Positions 11,432 to 24,000 are shown, counted from the first letter of the stretch. The stretch: 64,000 nucleotides of DNA from Carposina sasakii (GCA_014607495.2 CP053175.1:1798001-1862000), one strand, 5' to 3'. Program-made: numbers and translations. The notes: generated by a model from the letters alone, not told the origin.

Positions 11432-12033
11432 ATGTACCTACTTGTAAACATTGTAAGTATTTAGTTAAAAATCGGAACGTAAGATGTTCCTATATACAAG
11501 TTTATGTACTATTAAGTAGTTCATGTACTAGGTATGCATACTTATTTCTAAGTAATAAGAAAAGAAATCCAAGAAAACACCATGTGCTTTTATTTATTAC
11601 GGAAACTAGAATTACTTATTCTAAGCAGTTAATAAACGTTTTTATCTTTATTTGTTTAAACCTACCTACGTTAATTAATCCCATAATTTGAGACATAAAA
11701 AGTTTAGTGACGTATCGAGAGAAAGAAAGAGATTTCCAAATTAAAACAATAGATTTTATTTTTAACCAATCATTAAGTAAGACGTATAAATAATCATTAT
11801 TATCTTTATTAGATAATACTTACATATAATCCCGTCGGAAGATTCTATTGTTAGTCAGTGAACAGACAGACAAAAGAGTTCGTATCATTTGACCCGGAAC
11901 GTAACATTGAGAGAAAAACCTTTTCATCTACCCATTATCTAATTTTACGTTCATGCACATCCGTAAATGGCATGCAAAGATTGTATTAGGTAAGTATACT
12001 AGGTGTTGCCTGCAACTTCGTCCACATGGACTA
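11432..12033. other. Intergenic, no gene seen
   Basis: AT-rich; no supported feature. Confidence 0.45.
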
Positions 12034-12035
12034 TA

Positions 12036-12427
12036 CAGGGTGATTATTGGTCGTCAACGTTCCCGAAAACTACGGAATCTCCTCATCATCACGCTCATTT
12101 TTCTCCATGGAAGCATACCTGGGAAGTGTCTGGTTTCGAAAATATTAGGGTCCAAAGTTGAGTAAATAGACTGCGTTTTTCTGCATAAATGTACATTGAC
12201 GCGTATAGCAAGATTTTTTCGCGAGAAATAATTAATATCTGTCTGTGAAAAAACTAGCATAAACACTGGAGACTATAAATTTCGTCCGAGCAAGTAATAA
12301 AAAAAAAAATCAAAATAATTTACATCCGATTATTACGTTTCCCAGCATTTTTTTTGGCATAAACTTACTTTATTTGATGTATAGAGTACGTACCCTTCGT
12401 TAAGGGTGGCAACGAAAAAATACCCTG
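12036..12427 (+). mobile_element. MITE family A, copy 1
   Basis: Full-length 392 bp copy. The left end is CAGGGTGATTATTGGTCGTC and the right end reads inward (reversed) CAGGGTATTTTTTCGTTGCC. TA flanks both sides. The body contains CTCCATGGAAGCATACCTGG and TTTATTTGATGTATAGAGT, which are diagnostic for all six copies in the window. It has no coding sequence; it is probably mobilised by a Tc1/mariner/pogo-type transposase. Confidence 0.8.
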
Positions 12428-14127
12428 TATAATGTAGCCAATGTTATTATCCGTAGGTACTCCCAACTGTATGGTATGTTTCAAAAAGCTCAAGTACCTA
12501 TGCCAAATATCATAGGCATAGCACTCCGCAATATTCTAGAAAAAGAGCAAAGTCTAATGTAGAGCAGCAAAAATGAATTTAATTTAGTTTTATGCGCACG
12601 CGCATGTTGAGATGTCATGCGACTTACGCAATAGCTGTTATAAAATAGCACTTCCTATTGACCTGAGAGGTTACTGGGTGATTTGAATTTGCACGATTTT
12701 CCTAAAAAATATATTGAAATAGGATATGTTTTTGCATATAAATGCGTTAGTGTCAATTAGTGTGCATTTTGTTCATCATTTACATACATATAGACACGGC
12801 TGTGTTCACGAAACGGGGTAGCTAAAACAACATCGTTATTGGCATAATAATTTATAGGTAGCTAGCCATATTTTTTAAATATTTTTTATTTTTTTTTTAT
12901 ATTTATATATTTTTTCAATTGTAATAATTTAGTCAGTCAGCGCTTAACTATCTTCATACTTCACATTTTGTTTTTCTTTTAGTTTTAATGCTTTATAGTC
13001 GCTAATTAGGTCCCCTGGGATTTTCTATGCTTTGGCTTGCATTTTTCTGGTCGTCTCTGTTGTTCCTGGCTCACAGGAGTTGCAGACGCGGGAATGAGTG
13101 GTAGGCCAATCCCGGTTCTCATCGAGGTTCGTTGTCGCAACTATCCCACCAATAGCGGTTCGAATTCATCACGTGACGTGACGAACTCGGGAAAATGAAC
13201 ATTTCCTATTGGAGCAAACGTGTCGGTGATGTACTTCTATCGATTCGATCGAGAAATATTGTTACTTCCCCAGAATGGCGAACAAGATAAACTAAACGGA
13301 AAATATCTTATACAGCGATATTTACAAGTCATGTGGGGGTGGTCGTTACGTGCTGAATAAATAAATAAATCTTCACATCTTAACAGGGGTGAATAACTGG
13401 CAAGCATTTATATGAATCTATTTATCTTACATGGCAAAGTACCTAAGTAGACTAGGTATACCTCTGTACCTAATTTGTGTCTCTGCTGATGCAGGGCTTC
13501 ACTAGAATACATCAGCTGCATCTCCTGCCGTGCATGTCGTAAGAGTCGACTAAGGAACTTAGTGGCGTTCTCTCAGGCGATGAGCTAGCAACGTGTCACT
13601 GCTCTTTCATCTGACCCTGATGCTAAACGTGACTATAAGATCTATTTAAAAAATTTTGACTGATCGTACATCATTTATATTGCTATTTATTTAGTTAGCT
13701 AGGTAAAAATATTAAAGAAATTATTAGGATACATATACTCGTATACCTACCAAGTAAGTAAAGAGAAGCTGGATTCACGCAAAAGAAGTCGCAGCCAATC
13801 ATCTAGTCTACTTATTCATAAATAGATCGCAATCTATTTAGGTAACCTTTTCAAAAGTGAATTTACTTGAAGATGCGAAGATATAAATTATTATTAATGG
13901 TTCCAAATAATAAACTATTAATGCACAAGCGAAAGCCGAGTGCCTTGGCTTACTTGAAACGGGTATTTTACGAGATATTCATAAATAACAATGTTAAATT
14001 ATGATCTTTTAGTATAATGAATACCGTAATGTAGAAATTGTAGGGCTAAGTACATTGTTAAGTACCTACGCACTGCATTCGAATTCCGGTAGTGTAAGCA
14101 CAAATTTTCACGTTGTGATTTTTTATA
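12428..14127. other. Intergenic with dispersed repeats
   Basis: Contains a LINE-like fragment near 13040-13130 (GGTCGCCTCTGTTG, also at 60958-61070 and 62549-62645 in reverse), the repeat shared with 6957 (13147-13270), and a copy of dispersed repeat C (13484-13640). No gene was found. Confidence 0.5.
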
Positions 14128-14481
14128 CTGGGTGATTTTTGGTCGTCAACGTTCCCGAAAACTACGGAATCTCCTCATCATCACGATCATTTTTCTCCAT
14201 GGAAGCATACCTGGAAAGTGTCTGGTTCCCAAGATATTAGGGTCCAAAGTTGCATAAATGCACATAGACGCGCGTAGAAAGATTTTTTCACGACAAATAT
14301 TAATATCTGTCTATGATAAAACTAGCATAAACATTGGACACTATAAATTTCGCCCGATCAAATAATTTTTTTTTTTCAAAAAAATTTACATCGTTTCCCA
14401 GCATTTTTTTGGCATAAACTTACTTTATTTGATGTATAGAGTACGTACCCTTCGTTAAGGGTGGCAACAAAAAACAACCTG
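14128..14481 (+). mobile_element. MITE family A, copy 2
   Basis: Same body as 12036-12427. The left terminus has mutated to CTGGGTGATTTTTGG and the right terminus to CAACCTG; TA flanks both ends. Confidence 0.75.
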
Positions 14482-16010
14482 TATACAGAGCTGTGTAAAT
14501 ATGTATATTATATTTTTTGTTTTATTTTGAGTTAGGTAGGTATGTTAGTAGTTTAAGTTACGATGAGACTGGTATATTTTTGTAAATAAATAAAAGCCTC
14601 TTTATAACATAAAGATATTAATAAAAAAATGTATAGAGATGTACCTATAAATCCCTATAGATCCCGTCTCTTTTAATATAAGTAAGTGGTTATACACTAT
14701 AGTATACCCTTTGGTGGCTTATATCATGATTCAGACAAAGTCCGCTCGGCGGCTCCCGTATCGTATGTTTCTGATATCCTATGTAAGATCCATTTACTAT
14801 TAAGTTTAGGGTTCCTTTGTTGCTGACAATAAATAAAACCCATGTTATAAATTTTTACTGTAAATGCGAACGATGTGGAAGGCGAAATCTAGCTGGAAAT
14901 GTAGAAGGTACATAGAGTGTATTTTTTATTTATCAGACCATTTTCACCTTCGGAAACAGCTGAAAGTGTCTTTTATTTAAGTACATGTACGTGACTTTTC
15001 TACTTGATGTCAATTTTGAGGACCGTTTCGTAGCGCCATAAAATAACATGACTAGGATCCATTGCATGGAAATTCCATGCTTGATATCCCGTGCTTGATT
15101 ATGGAACTACAATTTTTTGTATGCAGTTACACAGATAATGTAGCGATACACAAAGCACCTAGCGCTATCGTTCAATGGAACTATTTGGTGTAACGCACTC
15201 TAACCTGTTTAAAGGAAATTCCAAAAAGCAAAAGCTTTTCTTTTAAGTACTTAAAATAATTTTCTTTTAGGTTTTTCAGGCTTTCTTTTATTATGTAAGT
15301 ACTGTACTTATCATAGATACAATTAAATAAATAATATTTCTTACCCAAAATTCCCAAATCCAATATGTGCGAAATAAAACCTCCTTTCAACGAAACCCTA
15401 TAAAAACTTTTTGTTTCACCCACATCCACAAATAAAAAAAATAAAACGCAATAAAACTGTTCCTAATTCAAAACACGATCAATATTTTTGCCAAAAGAAA
15501 AAAATAATGAGGTGCGTTTACATTGCGTCGAAAACGTACTGACTGCATAAGAGATAGTCATTTTCGTTTTAAGTGAAGAACTACGCATGGAGGTGGTATG
15601 ACCGCATGCCGTTAACTTTGGTGAACCTAATGAGGCCGCCACTGTCTATGCAATATTAACATTTTTACTAGTTTACTAATCTACAAATCCTAGTTCAGAT
15701 TTTAGCAACTTCTAATTTTAATTTTGTTTTTATATCTTCGAGACTATTAGGCGATACGACAGGTTTAAGCACTAGTTTTTAATTATGTAGGTATTATTAT
15801 ATATATATTGTTGCTTTTTCCTGAATTGAAAGTTCATATCTCAGGTTTTTACACTTTATGGTTGTCAATTTTATGTGCTAGCATACGTAATTACGACATT
15901 AGTTTTAAAAAATGTTGATAACTAAATTAACTAATATTTTCCATGTTATGGGCCTGCTACCGATATCATCCTCCATATTTACGCATTGAAAAAGTTAAAT
16001 ACATTACTTT
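14482..16010. other. Intergenic with a small MITE relic
   Basis: A relic of the small MITE family D is visible around 15021-15203 (GTATGCAGTTACACAGATAA, then GTAACGCACTCTA). No gene was found. Confidence 0.4.
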
Positions 16011-16200
16011 TACATATATAATCACGCCTTTATCCCTTACGGGGTAGGCAGAGCACTAAGGGCCGATAGAACCACATGGTGCCACTTCTGACCAATTTTT
16101 AGGGTATAGTTGAGATGTACAAGTTCGGTTAGTAGTGGCAGGTGGTCAACCCATCGCCTACAAAACACCAAGACCCTCTTGTCCCTCTACTGGCTTGCAT
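16011..16200 (-). repeat. Dispersed repeat E (3' part)
   Basis: The block CCTTACGGGGTAGGCAGAGC with its ATGTACAAGTTCGG segment recurs at 29022-29290, 40628-40712, 51128-51256 and 62040-62510. In forward orientation it ends in a TATG-rich tail, like a short retroposon. No coding capacity is apparent. Confidence 0.6.
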
Positions 16201-16511
16201 TACTTTTAATCTTCTAAAAATGCATTTAATTTAAGTCTCTGAATATTGCATCTAATAATCTTAACCAAATAATAAACCAACGTAACAACAAACATTAACA
16301 TAACAAATTAATTTAATTAACTTATCGTAATAAACCTATGTAGTACAAATTAACAATGGCGACGGCGACGGTAATCTTTTTTCCGCGGGAAAAGTTTCTC
16401 CCATAGACAATGAAGAACTAACTTGTTTTATAACCCTGTTTACGTAATATACTGCCTTTGCCTGCATTACGGTCCGCGTGGACAGCAAAAAAAAGAAAAA
16501 TATGTTTTAGG

Positions 16512-16656
16512 TAGAGTCCGTCTCGTACATAATTCCTATGTCTGATTTCCGGACTAACATTTTTTTGTATGCAGAAACACAGATAATGCAGCCATACACA
16601 TAGTAACTAGCGCCATCTTTCAAATTTAAGGTAACTACTTGGTGAGACGTACTCTA
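16512..16656. mobile_element. Small MITE family D, copy 1
   Basis: An element of about 145 bp with inverted ends TAGAGTCCGTCTC and (reversed) TAGAGTACGTCTC. A second copy lies at 19945-20083 and a relic at 15021-15203. The interior shares GTATGCAGAAACACAGATAA. Confidence 0.6.
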
Positions 16657-16737
16657 GACATGATAGATTCGAGAGTTAGGGTTTCGACGCCTACCTGTGC
16701 CTAACACTACCCACTGAATAGGTAGGTATATGTGGTA

Positions 16738-17126
16738 CAGGATGTTTTTTCGTTGGCACCCTTAACGAAGGGTACGTACTCTATACATCAAATAAAGTAA
16801 GTTTATGCCATAAAAAATGCTGGGAAACGATGTAAATTTTTTTGATCTTTTTTAAATTATTTGATCGAGCGAAATTTATAGTGTCTAGTGTTTATGCTAG
16901 TTTTTTCATAGACAGATATTAATTATTTCTCGTGAAAAATCTTGCTACGCGAGTCTATGTGCATTTATGCAGAAAAACGCAATTCTCAACTTTAGACCCT
17001 AATGTCATGGGTCTGGTTCCCATAACCTACCACTTCCCAGGTATGCTTCCAAGGAGAAAAATGATCGTGATGATGATGAGGAGATTCCGTAGATTTCGGG
17101 AACGTTGACGACCAAAAAATACCCTG
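16738..17126 (-). mobile_element. MITE family A, copy 3
   Basis: Inverted copy, 389 bp, ends CAGGATGTTTTTTCG and AAATACCCTG, flanked by TA. It carries the same diagnostic inner blocks as the other family A copies. Confidence 0.78.
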
Positions 17127-17794
17127 TATATTTTATGTAGGTACGTATTTCAAGGTCTTGTCACCTTATCACAGCTATTCTCAATGTAAGTTGGCGTCAG
17201 ACCTAAAACCGGTCCTAAAATACCTAAATGCCAAATTAGTAATATGATGGGATAACGGCACTTAGATAGCGCCTATATTGAGCAAATAGCAAATTTATTT
17301 ATGATCGTATTTGTTATGAATAAACCCACGTATCTATTGATTGGCGCAGGTAGATGATTAGATAACGAATATAATTTATGGATATAGGTTTTATCTGATA
17401 GAATTATATACGGACATGAAATAAATTTACCTAAAAAACTAGATTTTGCGGCAGATTGGAAGAATATATACGAATAGAGCAATAAATTATGATTTGTATT
17501 TTATCACATAAATTTTATGTAATTAGTTACCTATACATAGTTTTGAATGGTATTGTATAAAAAATATATAATACCGAATAATGTGTCATTTTAATATTTT
17601 GACATGTTTGACCTGTAGCAGTAGCCTTGTGGCGTGCCCTGAGGGAGGCCTACGTCCAGCAGTGGACTGCAATAGGCTGAAGAAGAAGAAGACACGTTGA
17701 TAAGCCTTTATAAAAATGTTATTTTGTTAAATTACAGTACAGCCTCTATTATAGGGCTGATCACTTGTAGATAAATTTCGACCAACTGTGCAAC
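17127..17794. other. Intergenic with an RTE-type tail
   Basis: Bases 17620-17685 encode WRALREAYVQQWTAIG followed by a stop and an AAG/ATG-rich run. This is the C-terminus and 3' tail of an RTE-type non-LTR retrotransposon. The rest is featureless. Confidence 0.55.
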
Positions 17795-17866
17795 GGCTCG
17801 TTGGTCTAGGGGTATGATTTTCGCTTAGGGTGCGAGAGGTCCCGGGTTCAAATCCCGGACGAGCCC
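17795..17866 (+). tRNA. tRNA-Pro (anticodon AGG)
   Basis: A 72-base cloverleaf. The acceptor arms GGCTCGT and ACGAGCC pair over seven bases with C as discriminator. The anticodon stem TTCGC/GCGAG encloses the loop TTAGGGT, giving anticodon AGG for proline. The T arm CCCGGGTTCAAATCCCGG is perfect and also serves as the B-box; the A-box is TGGTCTAGGGGT. There is no intron. A run of five T residues 10 bases downstream is a good pol III terminator. It looks functional, unlike the tRNA-headed SINEs nearby. Confidence 0.95.
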
Positions 17867-18245
17867 AACCACTTTTTGCTTTTTTCATAACTTTTTTTCT
17901 TTTTATACAGTAGCGCTAAACATGCGGTTGGTTTTCGGTAGATAATAAATATTATGCAACTGATGTTGCTCTCGATCTGTTTTTTGAGAGTGGGTCGGTC
18001 CATGGTTCACTCCAACGCACTCCACTATTTGACTATACATATGTACTTAAAGCTGTGACCCTGCAGTGACCATGCAAGGTTCACCTCTCACATATAAAAT
18101 GGGTAGGTACTTAACTTACACCATTCTTACTCCATAGAAGCTGCTTTTGGTATGAATATTAAACAAAAATGGCGGAATCTAACTAGGTATAATCCGATTC
18201 AGTTATTTATTTGTCATCGATTTTAGAATAACTATGTAACTAACA

Positions 18246-18395
18246 ATCGGCAAGCGTAACAATGGACGTCCTCCGGCCAGATGGACCGATGATGACTTAA
18301 AGAGGGCGGGTGGTAGTGACTGGATGGTGAAAACGGGAGATCGAGCCATGTGGCGTGCTCTGGGGGAGGCCTACGTCCAGCAATTAATAGGTTGA
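18246..18395 (+). pseudogene. RTE-type reverse transcriptase C-terminal fragment
   Basis: The frame reads NGRPPARWTDDDLKRAGG, then WRALGEAYVQQ and a stop. This is the conserved end of RTE-clade non-LTR retrotransposon polyproteins. Only the last 50 or so codons remain, so it is a 5'-truncated dead copy. Confidence 0.75.
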
Positions 18396-18616
18396 TGTGT
18401 GTATGTGATGTAATTAGTTTAACAAATCTCACGTACCTACCTACTTATGTACAAAAAATGCTGAATAATCACAACATTTTACTTTGGAAATAAAATGAAG
18501 AGCACTTTTAAATAGCGACATCGATTAGGCAGACAATAGAAATTGGAAGGGTTCCGTCGTAAAAATACATTGTTTTGTTATTCTAGGCACAGACACGAAA
18601 TATGACCTAAGTATGT

Positions 18617-18795
18617 CGATTATTTATTAGTGCCGCGTGGGTAGTCTCCCCGTGGGTATGCGAGGTTTCCGGGAGGTGGGCAGCAACGCCTCCCGTGTTG
18701 ACAACATAGTCCAAAATACAAACTACACGTCACCAACCCGCTTGCCCAGCGTGGTGACTAAGGTGGACTGCAATAGGCTGATGACGATGAGAATG
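18617..18795 (+). repeat. RTE-associated 3' repeat
   Basis: Contains the shared block GGGAGGTGGGCAGCA and CACCAACCCGC, ending with GTGGACTGCAATAGGCTGATG. Same family as 21096, 25930, 31614, 37870 and 58697. Confidence 0.6.
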
Positions 18796-18883
18796 TCTAT
18801 TATTTACGTGGAATAAAATTGGAATTCGAACACACGTATCTAGTCTTCCAGAGTTTTCAGTATACTTAGAATAGAATAGATTT

Positions 18884-19496
18884 TTATTTGAAGATTAGTG
18901 GATTACAGAAAAAACAAAATGTCGAAATTATCCGGGATAAAAACAGATAAAAAGTAACCTATACGTCGTCAACGTTTCCGATCATCACGATAATTTTTCT
19001 CCATGGAAGCATACCTGGGAAGTGTCTGGTTTCCAAAATATTACAAAGTTGAGTAAATAGACATAAATGCACATAGACGCGCGTAGCAGGATTTTTTCAC
19101 GAAAAATAATTAATATCTGTCTATAAAAAAACTAACATAAACACTAGACACTATAAATTTCGCACGATCAAGGAATTTAATTTTTTTTTTCAAAAAAAAA
19201 TTTTTTTTTTCCCAGTGGCATAAACTTACTTTATTTCATGTATAGAATACGTACTTCGTTAAAGGTATGTTAAGTGGGACCTGTCACAATATATTCCTGA
19301 AAACTGCTTTGAAATCGGTTCAGCCGTTTCTGAGATTAGTGTGCACAAACGCACAGACAAACCGACAAACAGACAAAAATTCCAGAAATCATGGTTTTGG
19401 GCACTATTACGTTGATAAAGGTCTCCTATAATATTTTTTCTCATATATCTTCCATGTACAGACAGCGATCCGTTACATTTTTATTATATGTATAGA
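18884..19496 (-). mobile_element. Helitron with a nested MITE
   Basis: On the minus strand a Helitron starts near 19496 (TCTATACATATAATAAAAAT) and runs to 19266. It resumes at about 18960 with TATCCCGGATAATTTCGAC and fades near 18884. The gap is filled by a degraded family A MITE (18961-19265). The same Helitron body is uninterrupted at 52137-52481. The order shows the MITE landed in the Helitron at a TA site. Confidence 0.65.
18961..19265 (+). mobile_element. MITE family A, copy 4, trimmed
   Basis: Contains CGTCGTCAACGTTTCC and CTCCATGGAAGCATACCTGG, but both CAGGGTG termini are missing and the interior has deletions. It sits inside the minus-strand Helitron. Confidence 0.65.
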
Positions 19497-21095
19497 TTAC
19501 ACATAAACAGACCAGTTATAATATACCTACCTAATAGCCATAACGAAAACAAGACAAACAGAGTAGAAACATAGAAACCGCAAGTAGAAACTAACATAGT
19601 GGCATGTTAAACTTATGATACTTGTAGGTATATTACAGTGAAATTAATAAATTTTATCTTGGTATAAAGGGTTTTTATAATTTTCAAATATAATTATGAA
19701 TATTAATAAGAATAATGAAAAAAAAAATTCACCCAGGTGAGATTTGAACTCACGACCTCTCGCATTCCGTGCATTGTAATTTTCAATGTCAAAAACGTTT
19801 TCAGAGCCAACGGAACCCTAAATAATTCACGTAATCGGCTGTTATTTGATAGTAGTATTGACACAACTTATTACATAGTAAGTATTTGGAGTATGTAGGT
19901 AGGTATACTATGTTGTACTATATTTTCGCAAGTTTCTATTCAGGTAGAGTGCGTTTCACCGTACAGTTCCTTTGGATGATGGCGCTAGTTACTATGTGTA
20001 TGACTACATTATCTCTGTCCCTGCATACAAAAGATGTTAGTTCCGAAATCGGCCATAGGAGTTATTCTATGAAACGGATTCTACAATAATGAAACTCTTC
20101 TTTTCACGCGACTTCGTTTATAAAACATAGTCTTATAAAATTATTAACAAAGAAAATGGAAAAAATTCTTCACCCGAGTGGGAATCGCAAAAGCCGCCCA
20201 CTAAGCCACCACTCGGCGAAAAAGTCTATACGTGCGTCAGCGAAAACTATGGCTATATCACCACTAAGCCACCGGGTCAATAACTCGGATGACGAAACAT
20301 AGTCTATATGTATAGGTAGGTATGTAGGTATACGGTCATTATCTAATAAAAGGATGGGCACAAGAGTGCAAAGGACTCCCACTTTTCACCCAGTGGTCTT
20401 ATTAAGTCCCATGTGGAAAAAGGTGAGCCTACCGCCGCTTTCTTTAGAATCAATTTCTAGTTTCTTCGAAAATTACTGTCAAGAGAAGCATAATAATGAA
20501 TTTTATTAGCCGGGAAAATATGTAGGCAGGCGGTGGCATTTCCGGGATTTTTGGTACCTACTTATAACTTTGTGCATGCAAAACGATGTAAGATTTTTTA
20601 ATGATTCTTTCTTTCTTTCTTATTCTTTATTGCATATACACAAAAAGAAATATGGCAAACAACATAAAAGAAGAGATGCATGTACAATGGCAAGCTTATC
20701 TCTACCAGAGATCTCTTCTTATACACGGACAGACATTTTTTATACCTACATATAAGGTAAAGATGAATATGAAATATTTTGTTTGCTGGATGACCCGACA
20801 CAAAATGATATACATAACGATTAGATAACTATTAGGTTATGTACGAGTATGACACTATTGAAAAGAAATACATTTTACTCACTCGAAATCTACATGTTTC
20901 ACAATTAGGTAATTTAACTACCTAAGTAGGTTAACTAGAATATGCATAAGTACCTACTCGTAGTTATAGATAAATGATCAATAGATTTGAGTCGTGTTAT
21001 TGCAAAATAATTAAAATTGCCCAAAAATGAAATTACATAAAATTTTCTGCAAATGTAATTTCTGAACAGCATCTAATTTTAGACGACGACTACAA
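19497..21095. other. Intergenic with SINE-like and MITE pieces
   Basis: A tRNA-like B-box piece is visible near 19733-19770 (minus: GAGTTCAAATCTCACC), and small MITE D copy 2 lies at 19945-20083. Repetitive sequence with TGGCTTAGTGG (minus) is seen at 20170-20280. No host gene was found. Confidence 0.45.
19945..20083. mobile_element. Small MITE family D, copy 2
   Basis: Inverted ends TAGAGTGCGTTTC and (reversed) TAGAATCCGTTTC. The interior matches 16512-16656 in the opposite orientation. Confidence 0.6.
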
Positions 21096-21420
21096 CCTTC
21101 TTCTTCAGCCTATCGCAGTTCACTGCTGGACGTAGGCCTCCCCCAGGGCACGCCATAAGGCTACTACCACAGGGGGGTTTTGCCTATAGTCACCACGCTG
21201 GGCAGGCGGGTTGGTGACCGCAGTGTGATTTTCGGACTATGTTGTCAGGCGCTGCTGCCCACCTCCCGGAAACCCTTAATCGCCTCGTACGATACCCACG
21301 GGCAGGCAGGGGTGGTATAAACTCGACCCTGCCGGTACCACGCGGCTATACAAAACATCCTTGCTAGCCTGTTGCCGGCGCTGATTCTTATTGGTGGTAG
21401 CGTGGCTGGCCCACCGTAAT
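21096..21420 (-). repeat. RTE-associated 3' repeat
   Basis: Minus-strand copy ending in the codons for the GEAYVQQW-type tail (plus strand: GCTGGACGTAGGCCTCC). It includes the CACGCTGGGCAGGCGGG and CGCCTCGTACGATACCCACG blocks shared with five other sites in the window. Confidence 0.65.
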
Positions 21421-22073
21421 TAGTCAATATGTGATTTCTAGATCATCATTTTGTGAAAGTTCAAGTGTAATTTTGTGGGCACAAACCTATTGGATATGCC
21501 ATATTCTAGGTAATTGAAGATTATATTGTAGGTATAGATAATTACATATTTTAAGGGATAAAATTGAGATCAATCATGGTTATAATGACACTGCGCAGAA
21601 ATCCACATTATGAATTACACTTCAGCCTGTTGCAGTCCACTGCTGGACGTAGCCCCCCCCCTCCCAGGGCACGCCATAAGATTACTGGTGGTGGTGTTGT
21701 TGTGGTTGGTGACGTACTTACTCAGTATATACTCTTACGATACGCTGTATTTTCTAGCCTGCCAACACCACACTGTAAATACACACAATGAAAGAAGTAG
21801 TTGGTGCTGAAACTGTCTTTAGTAACTATCCATCCAACCATAGGACCTCTAAAGATTTAGATCCTAGGACAAAATGAAGTGATATAATAAAAGAGGAGGC
21901 TCGACGCAAAAATATATTACATAAATAAATTCTTTTCTTATCTTAAGGTGAACAATGCGGTGTTTTACTAATACTGTGTCCCATATTTACAAACCCTATT
22001 CTATCATTGAAAACCTATTCTATCCTTGGTTTAGAATTTCTTCAAACATGTTTCATTTATTATTACTTCTAAG
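21421..22073. other. Intergenic, short RTE tail
   Basis: A 60 bp RTE-type tail in minus orientation lies at 21620-21680. A TTTATT near 22058 gives an AATAAA on the minus strand, suitable for the gene that ends at 22074. Confidence 0.4.
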
Positions 22074-22967
22074 TTATATACTCGACATAAAATAATCTTC
22101 TGGTGGGCAAGGATCGTTGGAATCAATAAGTTTATATCTATATATCTTCCCCTTTGTACCAATTAACATATTATTCTTATGATCGAAAGCCATCGCCGTT
22201 ATTTTAAACCCGAGTTGTCCAATTTTCGTTGGCAATACATTTTTCGTGGTCAATTTGAATAAAGATCCTTTGACTGCTACTATTGCCTCATCGTTCAGAT
22301 TCAATCTTAAAATATACTTTAGTTCTCTTGTAAACCCTTTGTATTGTACCGGTTCGTAATAATCTATTGATAAAAAGTATAGTTTCCCATCTATATATTC
22401 ATAAAAGGCATTTCCTTTGCTATCTAAAATGAAGCTGTATGCTTTTGGAATTTTCTCATTTCTCCTAACAGCGGCCGAACCATTGATAAATTTAAATATT
22501 TCTTGATTAGATCCAGTAGTTATGTACATTTGGTTGTCGGTTTTATCTATAAATATATCGCGTATGTCGTCATCTCCCATTGGTCGTTCACCAGTTATTT
22601 CCGTTCTGGAGTAATCATAGGTAACCAAACCTTGGTTGGTTCCTATATAAATGATGTTATTATTTGCATCAATGCCAACACATTGGCCAGTCAGTTCATC
22701 AGAAATTGGCAATTCCTTGATACCTAACGATCCATGTTTAAGTATGTGTATCCCTTTAGTGTAGTTTCTTTTATGTAGAATGAAGAATATATGTTCAGTT
22801 CTTGGATCTATGACCATTCCAGTTGGATAACCATCGATGTTGGCGACAAGTTGTCGTTTGTAGAAATCTTTTCCGATCTTCGTCCGTTCGCATTTGTCTG
22901 CTCTGTTCACGCCGAATAGAGTTACAGACACTAGAAGAATGATGTTGGATATTCTTATAAATCGCAT
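22074..22967 (-). CDS. Ommochrome-binding protein-like secreted protein 1
   Basis: 297 residues. The hydrophobic leader IILLVSVTLFGVNRA is a signal peptide, cleaved near residue 23, so the product should be secreted into haemolymph. The mature part is built of repeated beta-strand blocks such as VGIDANNNIIYIGTNQGL, IFIDKTDNQMYITTGSNQ and MAFDHKNNMLIGTKGKIYRY. The spacing is that of a beta-propeller, and the pattern resembles the Manduca ommochrome-binding protein family. One Cys lies near each end (26 and 287), as in the next paralogue, and could close the propeller by a disulfide (inference). The coding part is one exon. A TTTCCAG acceptor at 22996 and a candidate leader exon at about 23284-23320 suggest a 5' UTR intron. 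Family placement is moderate; pigment binding is not shown by the sequence. Confidence 0.8.
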   Translation of the reverse strand: MRFIRISNIILLVSVTLFGVNRADKCERTKIGKDFYKRQLVANIDGYPTGMVIDPRTEHIFFILHKRNYTKGIHILKHGSLGIKELPISDELTGQCVGIDANNNIIYIGTNQGLVTYDYSRTEITGERPMGDDDIRDIFIDKTDNQMYITTGSNQEIFKFINGSAAVRRNEKIPKAYSFILDSKGNAFYEYIDGKLYFLSIDYYEPVQYKGFTRELKYILRLNLNDEAIVAVKGSLFKLTTKNVLPTKIGQLGFKITAMAFDHKNNMLIGTKGKIYRYKLIDSNDPCPPEDYFMSSI

Positions 22968-23283
22968 CTTGAATACATGTCAGTCGCTGAACGATCTGGA
23001 AAATGATACATCAGTTTAGTAGATATAGGATTCTATTCTAAAAACTATCTATTATTCACATAGCATTTAATTAAATGACTGTAAGTCGAATATTATCCTT
23101 AAAACTACAGCTGTTATCTCTCTTCACTATAAAACTCTTCAGTCAAGCCAAAAAAAAAAATCTTTTATGAAAAAAAAAAATTTGAAATATCACTAACTGC
23201 TTCAAATTCTTGTTTCTAATCTTTCACTTGTTCTAGCACATCCCTAGATATCTAATTATACAAAAAATAGGACTCAACAGTAC

Positions 23284-23353
23284 CTGATACTGGTGCGTTA
23301 TGGCAATGCTGTACATGAATCGGCCTGGGAAACTTAGTGTAGCATTTTTTATA
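23284..23353 (-). promoter_or_regulatory. Candidate TATA promoter and leader exon, propeller gene 1
   Basis: On the minus strand TATAAAA at 23353-23347 is followed about 30 bases later by a plausible start region (near 23320). A leader exon would end in TATCAG with the splice donor GTACTG at 23283. Joined to the acceptor at 22996 it gives a 288-base intron just before the start codon. This layout matches the sister genes. Confidence 0.45.
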
Positions 23354-24000
23354 AACATTAACTACCATTGTATCATGTGGACGTATATTTGTAAATATCT
23401 TGTCAGTGTGTTACGCAGACATATGTGTATAGGATGATCTTTAAATAACTCTTCTATGACCTGATTACTTACTTACTCTATACGTATAGAATGCCTTGCC
23501 CTAATGAGGAGTGAGAATCGAGGCACAGCCTAAAGCCCTGATTTGAGAGGTCAAGTCTCGCGAATTTCTGGGGCGGCCACGTAACTACTCACCTACCTCA
23601 TTTTCATTTTGCAAATTCTTATGGCAGTAAGCCACTAGGGCCGCTTTTCCACCAGTGAATTTGTTTTAGCATTTTTCAGATTCCATTTTAAAAGACATCC
23701 GTGGCCTTACTCTGCTTATAGTGGCACTCACTTCCATATTGGAAATTAACTTACTATGAGAGGTCATGCTTACGTTTCTGATGGATGAGTTTAGAATGTT
23801 CCATTTTGTTCGTTTAACTGGAACATATCATCATGAGCGTAAACTTGCTGATGGTTTTTATGTAGGTGATGTGATAGATTTATTTACATTTAAATAAATG
23901 TTTTCTTTTTTTACATCTATTTGGCACTCAAACAGATTTCATTCCCAATTATTTGATCACATACAATTTACGAAGTTACTAGTGGCCTTGGTACCTATGG
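23354..24000. other. Intergenic, no gene seen
   Basis: Nothing is supported in this stretch. Confidence 0.4.

Noticed and set aside
19727..19780. Possible second tRNA gene
   Set aside because: Only the B-box side of a tRNA is present; no acceptor or anticodon stems can be drawn, so it is SINE debris.
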